Assembly: GCA_949361645.1 (NCBI GenBank)
Contig: OX442421.1
Location: forward strand, 6,526,888 to 6,590,887
Length of the DNA stretch: 64,000 bases
Origin: Spongilla lacustris
Lineage: Eukaryota; Porifera; Demospongiae; Spongillida; Spongillidae
Reading direction: 5' to 3'
The notes beneath the pieces are model-generated. The model was not told the origin of the DNA, did no database searches, and worked only from the letters and a program-made list of their open reading frames with translations. This document shows positions 33,493-43,724 of the stretch, piece after piece. The translations under genes and the position numbers were made by a program. Every line of letters begins with the position of its first letter. Position 1 is the stretch's first letter.

Positions 33493-34581
33493 ATGAATCT
33501 AATTCGTTACTTTCTCGTATCAGTACTAGTGGGAGCGTTCTTTGTCACTTTGTTGAGTTATCGCTTCATTTCGCAAGCTAAATTCGCCACAGTGACTCTG
33601 ACCAATCCGGTACAGCTACCAAGATTCAGTGTAGAGTCAACCCTTCCTACTTTGAACTACGATGCGATAGCACTGCCCCTCAACACAACGGTTACTCCAA
33701 GGCATGTGGGCGGTTTTATTACATCTGTTCAGGGCAGTACAGAAGTTAGCACCCAGGCCTCGATTAAATGTACCTGGTGGAAGACGTCAACAACATCGCC
33801 ATACTTCCTCACGGCTGTCCTATTGGTTCGTATATACTATACCGACTTGGCCGGCCTCACTTCGAGAGAGATGCTGCAATGGCTCCACTACCTCAAGTAT
33901 GCTGGGGTCGAGCACTTTTACGTGTACGACGCGTATGTGTTCGGCAACGAATCACAGAGCCGCATCCTGGCACCGTACGTACAAGAAGGCTATGTCACTT
34001 ACGTCGACTGGAGCCACAGAGCATCTCCGTATTCTATCGGCGGGACTCAGGTGACAGCCTACCAAGATTGTATTACACGGTGGGGTAAAGTTTCGGTTTG
34101 GCAAACTGCTATCGACATTGACGAATACCCGTTTAGCCCAAAAGATCAGAAACCAGGCTTTATAACCAGATTCATAAAGTACTTTGCCAAGCAACATCCC
34201 GAAGTATCAGAGATCACAATGCAGAACTACCTCTTCCTCGGGAAGCCCTTAAATGATAAAGAGCAACCTTTTCTGTTTGGTAGATTGTGGAGAAGGACGC
34301 ATCAACCCTTAAACGAGCTGGTTAAGCCAGTTTACAAACCTGCTCATGTATTGTCAGCAAGTGTCCATTTCAACGCATTGAGCCAAGGCCAATCATTGGA
34401 CGCCCCGGATGAGCAATTTCGAATGAACCACTACTGGGGTTCAAGGCTCCAAAACTGGGGTGAGGATACGGCTGAAATAATGAATATCACGGAAGAAGAC
34501 AGATCTATGAAGACCATCTTGCGAGAGATTACTAGCTGTTTCAAGAACAAAGATGACCTTTATACAAAACGGTGGAACTAG
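33493..34581 (+). CDS. GT92-family glycosyltransferase (intact, intronless, second copy)
   Basis: 362 residues with the same architecture as 13617-14711: an anchor at about residues 5-25 (YFLVSVLVGAFFVTLLSY), a stem, and the GT-A-type domain with EMLQWLHYLKYAGVEHFYVY, AIDIDEYPFSPKDQKPGF and NHYWGSRL. Two residues shorter in the stem (PRFSVE against PRYRFSVE). Differences cluster in the stem and around the acceptor-side segment THQPLNELVKPVYK, so the two copies may differ in acceptor. The ATG lies 6 bp after the right target duplication of the inserted transposon, so the ancestral leader is displaced and transcription must start in or across that element. Confidence 0.87.
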   Translation: MNLIRYFLVSVLVGAFFVTLLSYRFISQAKFATVTLTNPVQLPRFSVESTLPTLNYDAIALPLNTTVTPRHVGGFITSVQGSTEVSTQASIKCTWWKTSTTSPYFLTAVLLVRIYYTDLAGLTSREMLQWLHYLKYAGVEHFYVYDAYVFGNESQSRILAPYVQEGYVTYVDWSHRASPYSIGGTQVTAYQDCITRWGKVSVWQTAIDIDEYPFSPKDQKPGFITRFIKYFAKQHPEVSEITMQNYLFLGKPLNDKEQPFLFGRLWRRTHQPLNELVKPVYKPAHVLSASVHFNALSQGQSLDAPDEQFRMNHYWGSRLQNWGEDTAEIMNITEEDRSMKTILREITSCFKNKDDLYTKRWN

Positions 34582-34861
34582 CTATAAGTACACTACTATG
34601 ATACAGTTTAAGGTACTTAAACCCAGTTAACCGACATTCCGCGTCCGATCGCCATTGGTGTATAGTGGTCACGTGAAATGTAGCGCGCATGCGCAATATG
34701 CCATGTGCCAGAGTGTCACCCGTTCGTGTAGTAAGTGGTGCTCGAATTTTTATTTATTTTTATTTTCCATCACCAAACAGGGATGATGTGATTTCTGGGC
34801 AGGGATATGGCACTTTACGAGTGGGTGGCAGGCCTAGGGTGGTGCCATATCACCACACCCC

Positions 34862-35934
34862 CAGGGTTGCCGAAGGCCAGTCCGGCCTGCCAGGTCGGCC
34901 TGCCAGGCCGGACATTTAGCTTGGCCTGGCAGGCCGGACCGTGACCTGACAGGCCGGCAGGCCGGGATCCACCCACTTATTATAATAAATTATTAATAAT
35001 TTCGCGATGTCTATCGCTAGCTAGCTATATATGGGACAGTTTCCTCCTATGTTTTATAACATTATAAAATAATCGTGTTATAACATTTGAATTGCTGTAT
35101 CTGCCGAACAATAAAGGCTATCGACTTCCTATTTTCAACACTTCATACTACACCATTGCCCTATAGGGTAAAATGCATTTTTGTGTCTTGCACTTGCTCA
35201 GTACCATCATTGCAACGTTCGATACCCCACCAGGTTCAAACCCAACGTAACTTTCTGTAGGAGTAATCAAATCGCTTCAAATTCGGTTTGTAGGTAGAGA
35301 GGTCCTATATCTATCGATCTGTTTTGTTCGTTAATTTTTATGCCATCCGTTACGGAGATATAGTTGAACAAACTATCTCCCATACTTTGAGCGGGACGCG
35401 ATTTGACCAAATCATCGGCGCGAATCGAGCGGGAAAATGTGCACGTACGTCAACTATATCTCCATAATGGATGGCATAAAAATTAACGAATAGAACAAAT
35501 CGATAGATATAGGACCTCTCTACCTACAAACCGAATTTGAAGCGATTTGATTACTCCTACAGATACAGAAACTGAGTCTGAGATACATAACATGCAGTGA
35601 TGCAAACAGCGCGCTTGCTATCTAAAAACTTGTAATTAACCATGCATTGTGCTTCAGCATGACACACGCCTCCAAACGTTGAGGGAGAAGGTTCCATCTC
35701 TGGCGCTGTTGAATCAGCTTAGGTCGCGAAAACACCCGCTGGGATGGAGCTGAAGAAGTATGAATTTTTAATAAATTGTTTAATAATATCATAATGTTTT
35801 GTGGTTAGCCATGAATTTTTAATAAATTGTTCAATAACATCAATTTATCCGACCTGGCAGGCCGACCTGGCAGGCCGGGGCTGTCAGGCCGGCCGGTCAC
35901 AGGCCGGACCCCGGCCTGACTTTCGGCAACCCTG
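34862..35934. mobile_element. hAT-type non-autonomous element
   Basis: Ends CAGGGTTGCCGAAGGCCAG and CTTTCGGCAACCCTG (inverted), 8-bp target duplication CACACCCC at 34854-34861 and 35935-35942. Subterminal regions are made of GGCCTGCCAGGCCGG-like repeats at both ends. The interior carries an inverted repeat (35257-35367 with 35450-35560) related to 24836-25612. No transposase. Confidence 0.93.
35257..35560. repeat. Inverted repeat nested in the hAT element
   Basis: Arms of 111 bp: GTAGGAGTAATCAAATCGCT on the left and its mirror ending ATTTGATTACTCCTAC on the right, with about 82 bp between them. Confidence 0.85.
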
Positions 35935-36624
35935 CACACCCCCAAACACGTCGTGCCACACCTACCCTAGTCCAGATTCCTGCCAAAGGTTTGTAGACTA
36001 GTAGCTGGCTAAGCACGTTCCGCTGCAATCCGGTATGGCGATGGAAGAGGTTAAGTATAAATATTAATTTATTCGCATATTACTACATGCGCCACTGCTG
36101 GACACAATATATAATTCAGATAATTGGCTAATACGGTATGCCTTTTGAATGGTGTAAAATTATTTACTTTTAGAGCTCATTATAAATTGTACTTTTTGTG
36201 ACCCACATTTCGTGCTTTTTTTCAAGTCATACCTTTGAGATAATTTGATCTTTCGTACCCCCTACCATCGCACTAAATAAAATTACCAATGCGCACGACC
36301 TACAATATTACTCTAATAGCCACGCATCGTTTTTATACGTCCATGTGATGGAGGCGGTAACTGAGAGGGGGTACTTTGATCGTGTGTAGCAAAGACAGCG
36401 ACAATAAGATTTACGTCAGCGAGTTATATAACGTCAACAAGTCAGATCAAGAAGCATATTTACAACAATTAGAACCAGCCACATTTTTATTTACCACTCT
36501 ACGCGGCGTGTGTATTTTATGAATAATAGGTGCCGTTTGAATGGAGCATCATCATATAAAACAAAGTTCAGGAGCGATGCAGGGTGAGTGGTCGCTTGCT
36601 TGTGGCACCTAGGGACAAGAAATC

Positions 36625-37315
36625 AAGGCGTTCATACCAAGCACAGAGATTTCAGCAAATTTACACTCAGTATTTAGTACATGTATTTGGTGTCAACACG
36701 GATACACCCACTCAAATTTTGTTATGCAACTGAACAAGTTATGAGGCTGCGGCTGGTACTGCATGGTAGCCGAGGTGAGGCTGGTACTGGTGGCTGAGAT
36801 GCATGAGGCTGGACTGGCTGGTACTGGTGGCTGGGGATGAAGCTGGTACTGGTGGCTCAGATGAGACTGGTACTGGTGACTGAGATGAGGCTGGTTCTGG
36901 GGTTTGGAATGGGATTGCAATACGGAAGAGTATTCGTTAGTAGCTAACAGCACCAAGACAAGCATTGAGTAAGGCGTTCATACCAAGCACAGAGATTTCA
37001 GCAAATTTACACTCAGTATTTAGTACATGTATTTGGTGTCAACACGGATACACCCACTCAAATTTTGTTATGCAACTGAACAAGTTATGAGGCTGCGGCT
37101 GGTACTGCATGGTAGCCGAGGTGAGGCTGGTACTGGTGGCTGAGATGAGGCTGGACTGGCTGGTACTGGTGGCTGGGGATGAAGCTGGTACTGGTGGCTC
37201 AGATGAGACTGGTACTGGTGACTGAGATGAGGCTGGTTCTGGGGTTTGGAATGGGATTGCAATACGGAAGAGTATTCGTTAGTAGCTAACAGCACCAAGA
37301 CAAGCATTGAGTAAG
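36625..37315. repeat. 346-bp tandem duplication containing a CTGGTACTGGTGG minisatellite
   Basis: Unit 1 at 36625-36970 and unit 2 at 36971-37315 are nearly identical (both start AAGGCGTTCATACCAAGCAC). Unit 1 has an extra 4 bp (GATGCATGAGG against GATGAGG). Each unit has several 24-bp GAGATGAGGCTGGTACTGGT-like repeats. The - strand frames of 83-90 codons (MLVLVLLATNEYSSVLQ start) are duplicated with it; they are low-complexity Pro/Ser/His peptides and I do not call them genes. Confidence 0.92.
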
Positions 37316-37856
37316 ACATACCGTAAAATCACAATTATTTATAAACGCCACGGCGTTTAATCGGGGCAGAATTCAGCTTACTATAGTGAAATTGTTGTTA
37401 GTATTGGAAATTAAAACGTATCTTTTGAATGATACACAGCAATCTCATCAGCTTGGAAATGCAATTCCCAATGTATCCTGCATGTATTTATCTGTTGCAA
37501 GTTTGCTCAAGTTGTACGACATTTGTGCCCGTTGGTATGCACGCTTTTTAATAGCGTACGTTGGCTATACAACTTCCATACGGCGATTAAAGTTATAACA
37601 ATCATTCTCTCCCGAAGTTACAGTCGTTTAAAACAGGCAGGTCTTTCCCGCTCGTTTGGCGTCTGATATATTAAGATTACTAAATGTTGCCGCAAGAACT
37701 CATCACTTGACCAATAACATTTTAACGCTACACTCATAAAATTACATAGGTTACCGCATGTTTCACAGGCAATAAACCAGTCCCCAATTCACGCAATGCA
37801 TCGCTATCTGATCATGTCTGCAACAGGTAAGAATCTGAATGATATGGCTGTTCATA

Positions 37857-37920
37857 GTATAGTCTGGGGACCAGACCATATATGAGTATTCTCGTCATAT
37901 GGTCCGGTCCCCAGACTATG
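37857..37920. repeat. Short imperfect palindrome
   Basis: ATAGTCTGGGGACCAGACCA is mirrored by GGTCCGGTCCCCAGACTAT with a small AT-rich centre. Single GTCCCCAGACTACAG motifs at about 3368 and 24800 may be relatives. Confidence 0.75.
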
Positions 37921-38687
37921 GTCGTAGATATCCGCCAAGCCGAGGGGGTACGCGTTCGCGGATCGCAAAAGAATTTGGCACTGATTGATGAGTATTGCTG
38001 CAGTAGCTGGATGGCAGAAGGCGAACTGCCATGAATTCCTGCAGGGCGAGCTCCTTTTTATTTATTTTAAAAACAGCCGATAGTACATGCAGTGTGTGGT
38101 TAATGCGTGGGGGGCGGTAACAATGGAGACAATAGTGAGGTCATTTGGAGGTTGTGGTATACAAAAAAAAACAAAACAATCCGGACCTTATTTGCTGCAC
38201 TTCAGGTGTAGATGATGATCAATGCATGGTCCAGCTGCGATGAAGAGGATTATGGTGACATGGACAGTCATTATGAGGTGGATGTTGATTGCAGTTCTTA
38301 TACCGCAACCTCTAGCTAAATGGCCTTACTGTTGTCTCCATTGACCACATGTGTTACGTGCAACTTTAATACAGCAAATGCATTGCCGTACTACGTAGCT
38401 AAGCAACTAAGACAGCTGTTCCTAATGAATATTATTACGCGGGCATTTCCGTGCTGTAGCGTTTTCATTAAGGCGTCGTCGCAGTGGACCCTTTGCATGA
38501 AAGATCGGAAGTACGATAAACGTCACGTCCGGAGTAAAAACCACAACGGTTGCCTAGAGACATCGTGTCACGTTCGCGGACCTTTGCGTAATAAAATGGC
38601 AACGCTCGGAGTCATTCCTTCCCGCTCGGATAGTGATCCTTCGGCCGATCCAGTTCCTGGTCAAACTATGCTGCCAACAGTAAGCTT

Positions 38688-38761
38688 GACAGAGTCTGAC
38701 ATACCCGGAGCCTTTAAAAATGGATGGCTTTAAAAAGGCTCCGGGTATGTCAGACTCGGTC
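38688..38761. repeat. Inverted repeat, about 33-bp arms
   Basis: GTCTGACATACCCGGAGCCT against AGGCTCCGGGTATGTCAGAC with an 8-bp loop. It terminates the 137-codon frame that starts at 38320, which I do not recognise. Confidence 0.85.
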
Positions 38762-38984
38762 AAATGCACGATTTGCGAAGGAGATTTACAATGAACATGT
38801 TTTGTGAATATTCACGTGAAGAAAAGTGAAAAAATCATGCAGAGTACACAATATCATGTAGGTGTTTATATCCTAAATGAAATAATCAGTTATAAATACA
38901 TGCAATTAGAATGAGATATGTTTCCTCTGGGAATTTAAATCATAATTTTATGCATTGACAATCATCATTCTTCGTATATAAAAA

Positions 38985-39290
38985 CTTCACGTGAAGAAAA
39001 TTTTATCACAAAATTTTGCATGGGGTATGGCATTCCCATAAACCCTTCACGTGAAAAAAAATTCTTCACTAAATCTTTTGCATGGGGTATGCCACTTATA
39101 TAAAGCACATGAAGAAAATTTCTTCACAAAGTTTTGCATGGGGTACATGTATGGCATTCCCATAAAACCTTCACGTGAAGAAAGATTCTTCACAAAATCT
39201 TGCATGGGGTATGGCATTCATATAAAACCTTCACGTGAAGAAAATTTCTTCACAAAGTTTTGAATGGGGTATGGCACTCAAATTTTGGAC
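38985..39290. repeat. Minisatellite of about 61-bp units with TTCACGTGAA
   Basis: Five units: CTTCACGTGAAGAAAATTTC, TTCACAAAATTTTGCATGGG, GTATGGCATTCCCATAAAAC. TTCACGTGAA is a perfect palindrome with an E-box core. Unit 3 has GGGGTACATGTATGG where the others have GGGGTATGG. Confidence 0.88.
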
Positions 39291-39499
39291 TCAATTCTAG
39301 ATAATTGTAAGTTTTAATTCATTTAACTCAATGAAATTCATTAATCGTAACCTTTACCCTTTTTGGGGTCCAGCTAAAAGGCATCGACTTAGCAAATCCT
39401 TGAAATGAAACCCAACTGTGACTTCTATATATATAATGGTCGAGGCGGCCAGTGAGTGTACATGTGATGGGGGAGGGGGGGGGGGGGGGGGTTTAAGAC

Positions 39500-40207
39500 T
39501 TACGCAAGGCTACACTGGAAATTTAACAATTTTCTTTCAAAGAATATCCCGTCAGTGACTTCAACCGCTTCCCGTTCAGAATCGTAAAATCGAAATCCTG
39601 TGCCAGCCTTGTTACCGTACTGACCGTAGTTGTAGATCATGCTGCAATCTAGGCAACGAAGGGAGATATTTTTGGCTTCTAAAACGCCAGAGCAACGGTA
39701 GTATATGACATCCGTAGTGTGGTAGGACACAAGGCGTCGCTGGCAGATGATGCACTCACGGGTAGGTGGAGCAAAAAGCGTGGAGCAAAACGTAGTTGAT
39801 GTGTTCAGCGCTATGGCCAGTTCACTAGTCAAGTTTGAACATTCTTGGGTCAACATATGACACTGAGATAGCTTCGATGTCTGTATCAGAAGCATCGTTC
39901 CGCTGGTGTATTGCATCTCTCATATATGCCAGCAATTGATGATCAGTTAGAGACATTGGCATTCTTTAAGTGGCTATAAGTAGTGGTATAGTACGATTCT
40001 CGCTCCATAGCGCACAATCAGCCAGGTGAATTTCACACTTTCGTCGATGTTTTTCAACAAGTGACTACTGCACTGCCCAAGTTCAGCGCTGAATAACTCC
40101 TGACACGCGGATTTGACTGCAGCTATATCCCTTTTGTTGCTAGTGCTACGTCCTGCTAGCTGATCGAGATCAGGGAGTAAAGGCCGAGACCTTTTTTTAG
40201 CTGACAT
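39500..40207 (-). pseudogene. Cysteine-cluster protein like those linked to KDZ transposons (two ORF segments)
   Basis: The upstream segment (40207-39974) encodes MSAKKRSRPLLPDLDQLAGR to LIVRYGARIVLY. The downstream segment (39916-39500) ends with a CxxC...CxxC domain: PPTRECIICQRRL, SLRCLDCSMIYNYGQYGN, FFERKLLNFQCSLA. The paired CxxC with an aromatic IYNYGQY stretch matches my memory of CxC5/CxC6-type clusters associated with Kyakuja-Dileera-Zisupton transposons. The two segments are in different frames, joined by an intron or a frameshift (39973-39917), so I mark it as broken. A partial inverted match (CGATTTGCGAAGG at 38769 and 40281-40293) may mark element ends. Confidence 0.45.
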
Positions 40208-40429
40208 TTTTTTTAATACGTCTAGTACCCAGGCCAGTGTGTGAAGAAAAAAATGTTCACAAAAAATGTACTACCAAAATGTCCTTCGCAAATCGTGCAG
40301 CATATGAACTCACCGGCGCCCCAACCGAGCATCATGGTTGATAACTGGTGTGCAGAGCTATCATTTTTTTACTCGCTCATACTTGCAAGTTGCAACTGGA
40401 ATAACTTTGTTAGGCACTATGGAAATTAA

Positions 40430-41020
40430 TATTATTATCGTTAGAAAGAGCACTGAAAAAAAAAAGCTGTGTCTAACAGTACTTTATGCGTCACCGTAGC
40501 TTATTTAATACCGGGGATATTTAGCGCCAAAGTGACATGTAAAACTTATTGAGTACAGCGGTCAATGCATAATCGCAATAGAAACTGCAACTGACGGTTG
40601 AGGAACAATAAATCATAACCTTGCCATTCCGTAAAAGATTAATTCCAAACATTCAACATTGCATATAAGTGGTTCTGATTTAGGTAAGACTTTTAAAAGG
40701 CTTATCAATAAAATTCATCACATGTCAAATTGTGAACAAAAAAACTGACTAAGTAGCATGCATACAATTGAGCACAATACCATTTAGCATCGAAGAATAT
40801 TATTTTCATTTTTTTTGATTTGATTGAATATTTAATTAGTTTTGGTAACCCCTCCTAACATTCACAGCTACACTGGAAAACCGTAGTGGAATGTATTTCC
40901 AATGGTAATATGTATATAAAGGCCTTACCAGCTATATGGCTGTTCAATGGTTGACGTCGACATTGTTGATCAATGGTTTATATAAATAATAATACTATTA
41001 TTATTAAATCTATGTCATTA
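40430..41020. other. AT-rich stretch, nothing recognised
   Basis: No exon with consistent splice sites, no inverted repeat above about 15 bp, no tandem array. Confidence 0.5.
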
Positions 41021-41023
41021 GCG

Positions 41024-41197
41024 TCAGCTGAAATTCTGATTCGAGTTCTGCAAGCGCCTTGCTTTTGCCTCCTCTTTGAGATCTTCCGCTAACAGACCCG
41101 TCATATCACGCTTTCTGAGTAGGCTCGTGACTCTTGTTCCACTAGAACTTGCTTCATCAGGAGAATAGTCCATTTGGGATGCCACGCTGCATTGGTT
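41024..41197 (-). CDS. Candidate terminal exon of an unknown protein
   Basis: On the - strand TTCTTTTCAG precedes 58 codons in phase 0: NQCSVASQMDYSPDEASSSG, TRVTSLLRKRDMTGLLAEDL, KEEAKARRLQNSNQNFS, stop 41026-41024. Composition and the charged helical end look like a real protein tail. No ATG is needed if it is a 3' exon. Upstream exons were not found, so this may also be a remnant. Confidence 0.3.
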   Translation of the reverse strand, partial: NQCSVASQMDYSPDEASSSGTRVTSLLRKRDMTGLLAEDLKEEAKARRLQNSNQNFS

Positions 41198-41659
41198 CTG
41201 AAAAGAACCCGTGGCGTTTGACGCCGTCGTACATGGCTCTCAGTGACGTCACGTATATCTAATACATTTACTGAAGAATCCTAACATTAAATACAATTCT
41301 GTTTTGATAGCAATATTTTGTACGGTTAGCAAATGTCCAAAAATTATATGGTTACTGCTGAGTAGTGTGCATGACATGATTTTTATTTCTTAAGTCGAAT
41401 TAATTCGGCCGTAATGATGCTACTCATATCAAAAACCTTATAAAAACAAATCTAACTTCACAACGAATTGGACCTAAGAATTCAAACAGCAAAAATGAGC
41501 TCTTAAGTCGAACAATTTTTAAGTTGTAAGCCAAAATCCTTAGCCTGAAGATACCTTAATGTTTTGACCCCGAAAATTCAGTCTCAGATAGGAATTCCCA
41601 CAATTTTAGTGATCCAAACTCAAAAGTTACGATCTAAGTAATTTTTTTAAGATCCTGGT

Positions 41660-43576
41660 GTATAGAACTGTAGTGCGTTTGTGCACATGCGTAGTGTCTT
41701 ATACTTAGGTATATAAGTGCATTCCTTGTAAGATATATTGTTCTTAATTATAAGCTCGACTGGTCTCGCTACATTTGGTGTCAGAAGTGGGATGGACTCG
41801 GAACGACGGCCTATCCGATTCAGCGCTCGTCCTCCAGTCCACCTCGATATGCCGCGGGAATGGACTTCAGGCTTTGGATAGAAAGGGTGGAGCTGTACAT
41901 GCGGGAGGCAGGAATTTCTGAAGGCAAGAAAGGTCAGGAGCTGGTCTCCCTGCTTGAAGACGAGCCTTTCCGAATGGTAAGTCAGCTGGGTCTTTTGGGA
42001 GACGATACGGTGGACTACAAAGCAGTCAAGACGTGCCTCTCGAAGCAATTTGCTCCGGTTGGGTTAGAGCTGGAGTGGCAGACGCAAATACATGAGGCTA
42101 GCCAGAGAGCCTCGATCGGAGACTATATTGGAGTTTGCCGGCAGGCTGCGCTCACTGGCTGAGAAAGCATATCCTTCGTGGTCTTCAGAAAGGCGTTTAG
42201 AGGTTGCTCGCAACCGGTTTATTCGGGGTATTCTTTCTCATTCCATACAGTTAAAGCTGCTCACGGAAGAACCAGGTAAACCGTATACCTTGGTGGAGGC
42301 CGTGGCTCTTGCGTGTCGGCTTCAAGCGGTGGGGCAGGCTCAAAAGCAGTTTAAGACTGTTAAGAATGCCAGCGCTGCACACGTACCCGACAGGGATAAC
42401 TGGAAGGAAGGGGATCTAGGGCAGACAAAGCTACTCAAGCATACAATTAAGACAGGGGATGCAAAACCTATATTTATCAACCAACTCGTCGGCTACCCTA
42501 TCACCAGAGAAGTGTAGTTCAGAAGATGGTGAAAGATATGTTATACAGCAGGGCATAATTGAACATAGTAGTGGTTCATGCATGGTCATCCCCAATAGTT
42601 TTGGCAAAGAAACAGGATGGGTCTTTAAGATTCTGTGTTGATTTGAATGATGTTACTAAAAAAGATGCATGCATGTCCATCCTATTCCCCGTATAGATGA
42701 AACCTTAGATGCTCTTAGAGGAGCACACTGGTTTACTAGTCTGGACCTTGCCAGTGGTTACTGCATGGCAAGTGGAGTTAGAACAGGAGGATAAAGAAAA
42801 AACAGCGTTCACGACACCATTTGGATTCTATCAGTTCAAGGTTATGCCATTTGGCTTGTCAAATGCACCTAGCACATTTCAAAAGCTAATGGAATTGGTT
42901 TTAAGGGGGTTACACTGGTCCACATGTCTGGTGTATCTGGATGATATCATTGTATTTAGCCAAACAGTGGAGGAGCATCTACAGAGACTGGAGGAGGTAC
43001 TTGAGAGATTGCAACAGGCTGGATTGAAGATCAAACCAAGCAAGTGCCACATCCTGTGCAAAAGTGTGAAGTATTTGGGATATATTGTATTGGAGAAGGG
43101 TGTTGAGGTGGATGCAGGTAAAATTAGCTGTGTTTCTAGCTGGGCTATCCCTCCGAATCAGGAGTGTTTGCGACATTTTCTTGGGTGTGCCTCATATTAT
43201 CACAGATTTATCCCAAACTATGCTCAGATAGCTGCACCCCTATACATACCCTAACAGAAAAATCCAGAGAGTGGCTGTGGACTAAGCAGTGTGAAGATGC
43301 CTTCATTGCTCTCAAGACCCATCTGACCTTTCCTCCGATACTCTCATTTCCTGACATCCATGCAGAGTTTATTGTGGATACTGATGCAAGCCAGGATGGA
43401 GTTGGTGCTGTGCTCTCCCAGCAAAACGACAGGTGTGTCATTGCATATGCCAGTCGTGTACTCACCAAACCTGAGCGACAGTACTGTACCACTCGCCGTG
43501 AGATGTTGGCTTTCGTATGGGCAGTTCAACATTTCAAACCTTACCTGTGGGGCAGACCATTTGTTGTTTGCTTGTG
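41660..43576 (+). mobile_element. Truncated gypsy-type LTR retrotransposon
   Basis: ATTTGGTGTCAGAAGTGGGA at 41761-41780 looks like the junction of a 5' LTR end and a tRNA primer-binding site. Gag-like reading follows: MDFRLWIERVELYMREAGI (from 41860), a frameshift near 42110, then ETILEFAGRLRSLAEKAYPS and RNRFIRGILSHSIQLKL. At about 42450 it jumps directly to the polymerase, so the zinc knuckle and protease are missing. Reverse transcriptase is recognisable (FGFYQFKVMPFGLSNAPSTF, LVYLDDIIVFS with the YLDD active site, SVKYLGYIV), then RNase H (FIVDTDASQDGVGAVLSQ, YASRVLTKPERQYCTTRREM). Several stops and frameshifts. Integrase and 3' LTR are absent; the copy ends abruptly at a MITE half. Confidence 0.88.
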
Positions 43577-43690
43577 CTAAATATAGGACTGTTTCATTTT
43601 TCCTTATCATTCAACCCTTGTTTCCCTAGCTGCTTTTTACACCACAATTGCCTTCAAATCCTATATACCACCAACTTTCTCGTATATTAA
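43577..43690. mobile_element. Half copy of the M1 MITE
   Basis: TGCTAAATATAGGACTGTTT to CCTATATACCACCAACTTTC matches the right arm of 7168-7428. The left arm is missing, and the arm abuts the truncated RNase H frame. Confidence 0.8.
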
Positions 43691-43724
43691 TATAAAGTTT
43701 TTATTTACTTGTATATATATATAA

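Noticed and set aside
38320..38733. 137-codon ORF as a gene
   Set aside because: It ends inside an inverted repeat and I recognise no domain; left unannotated.
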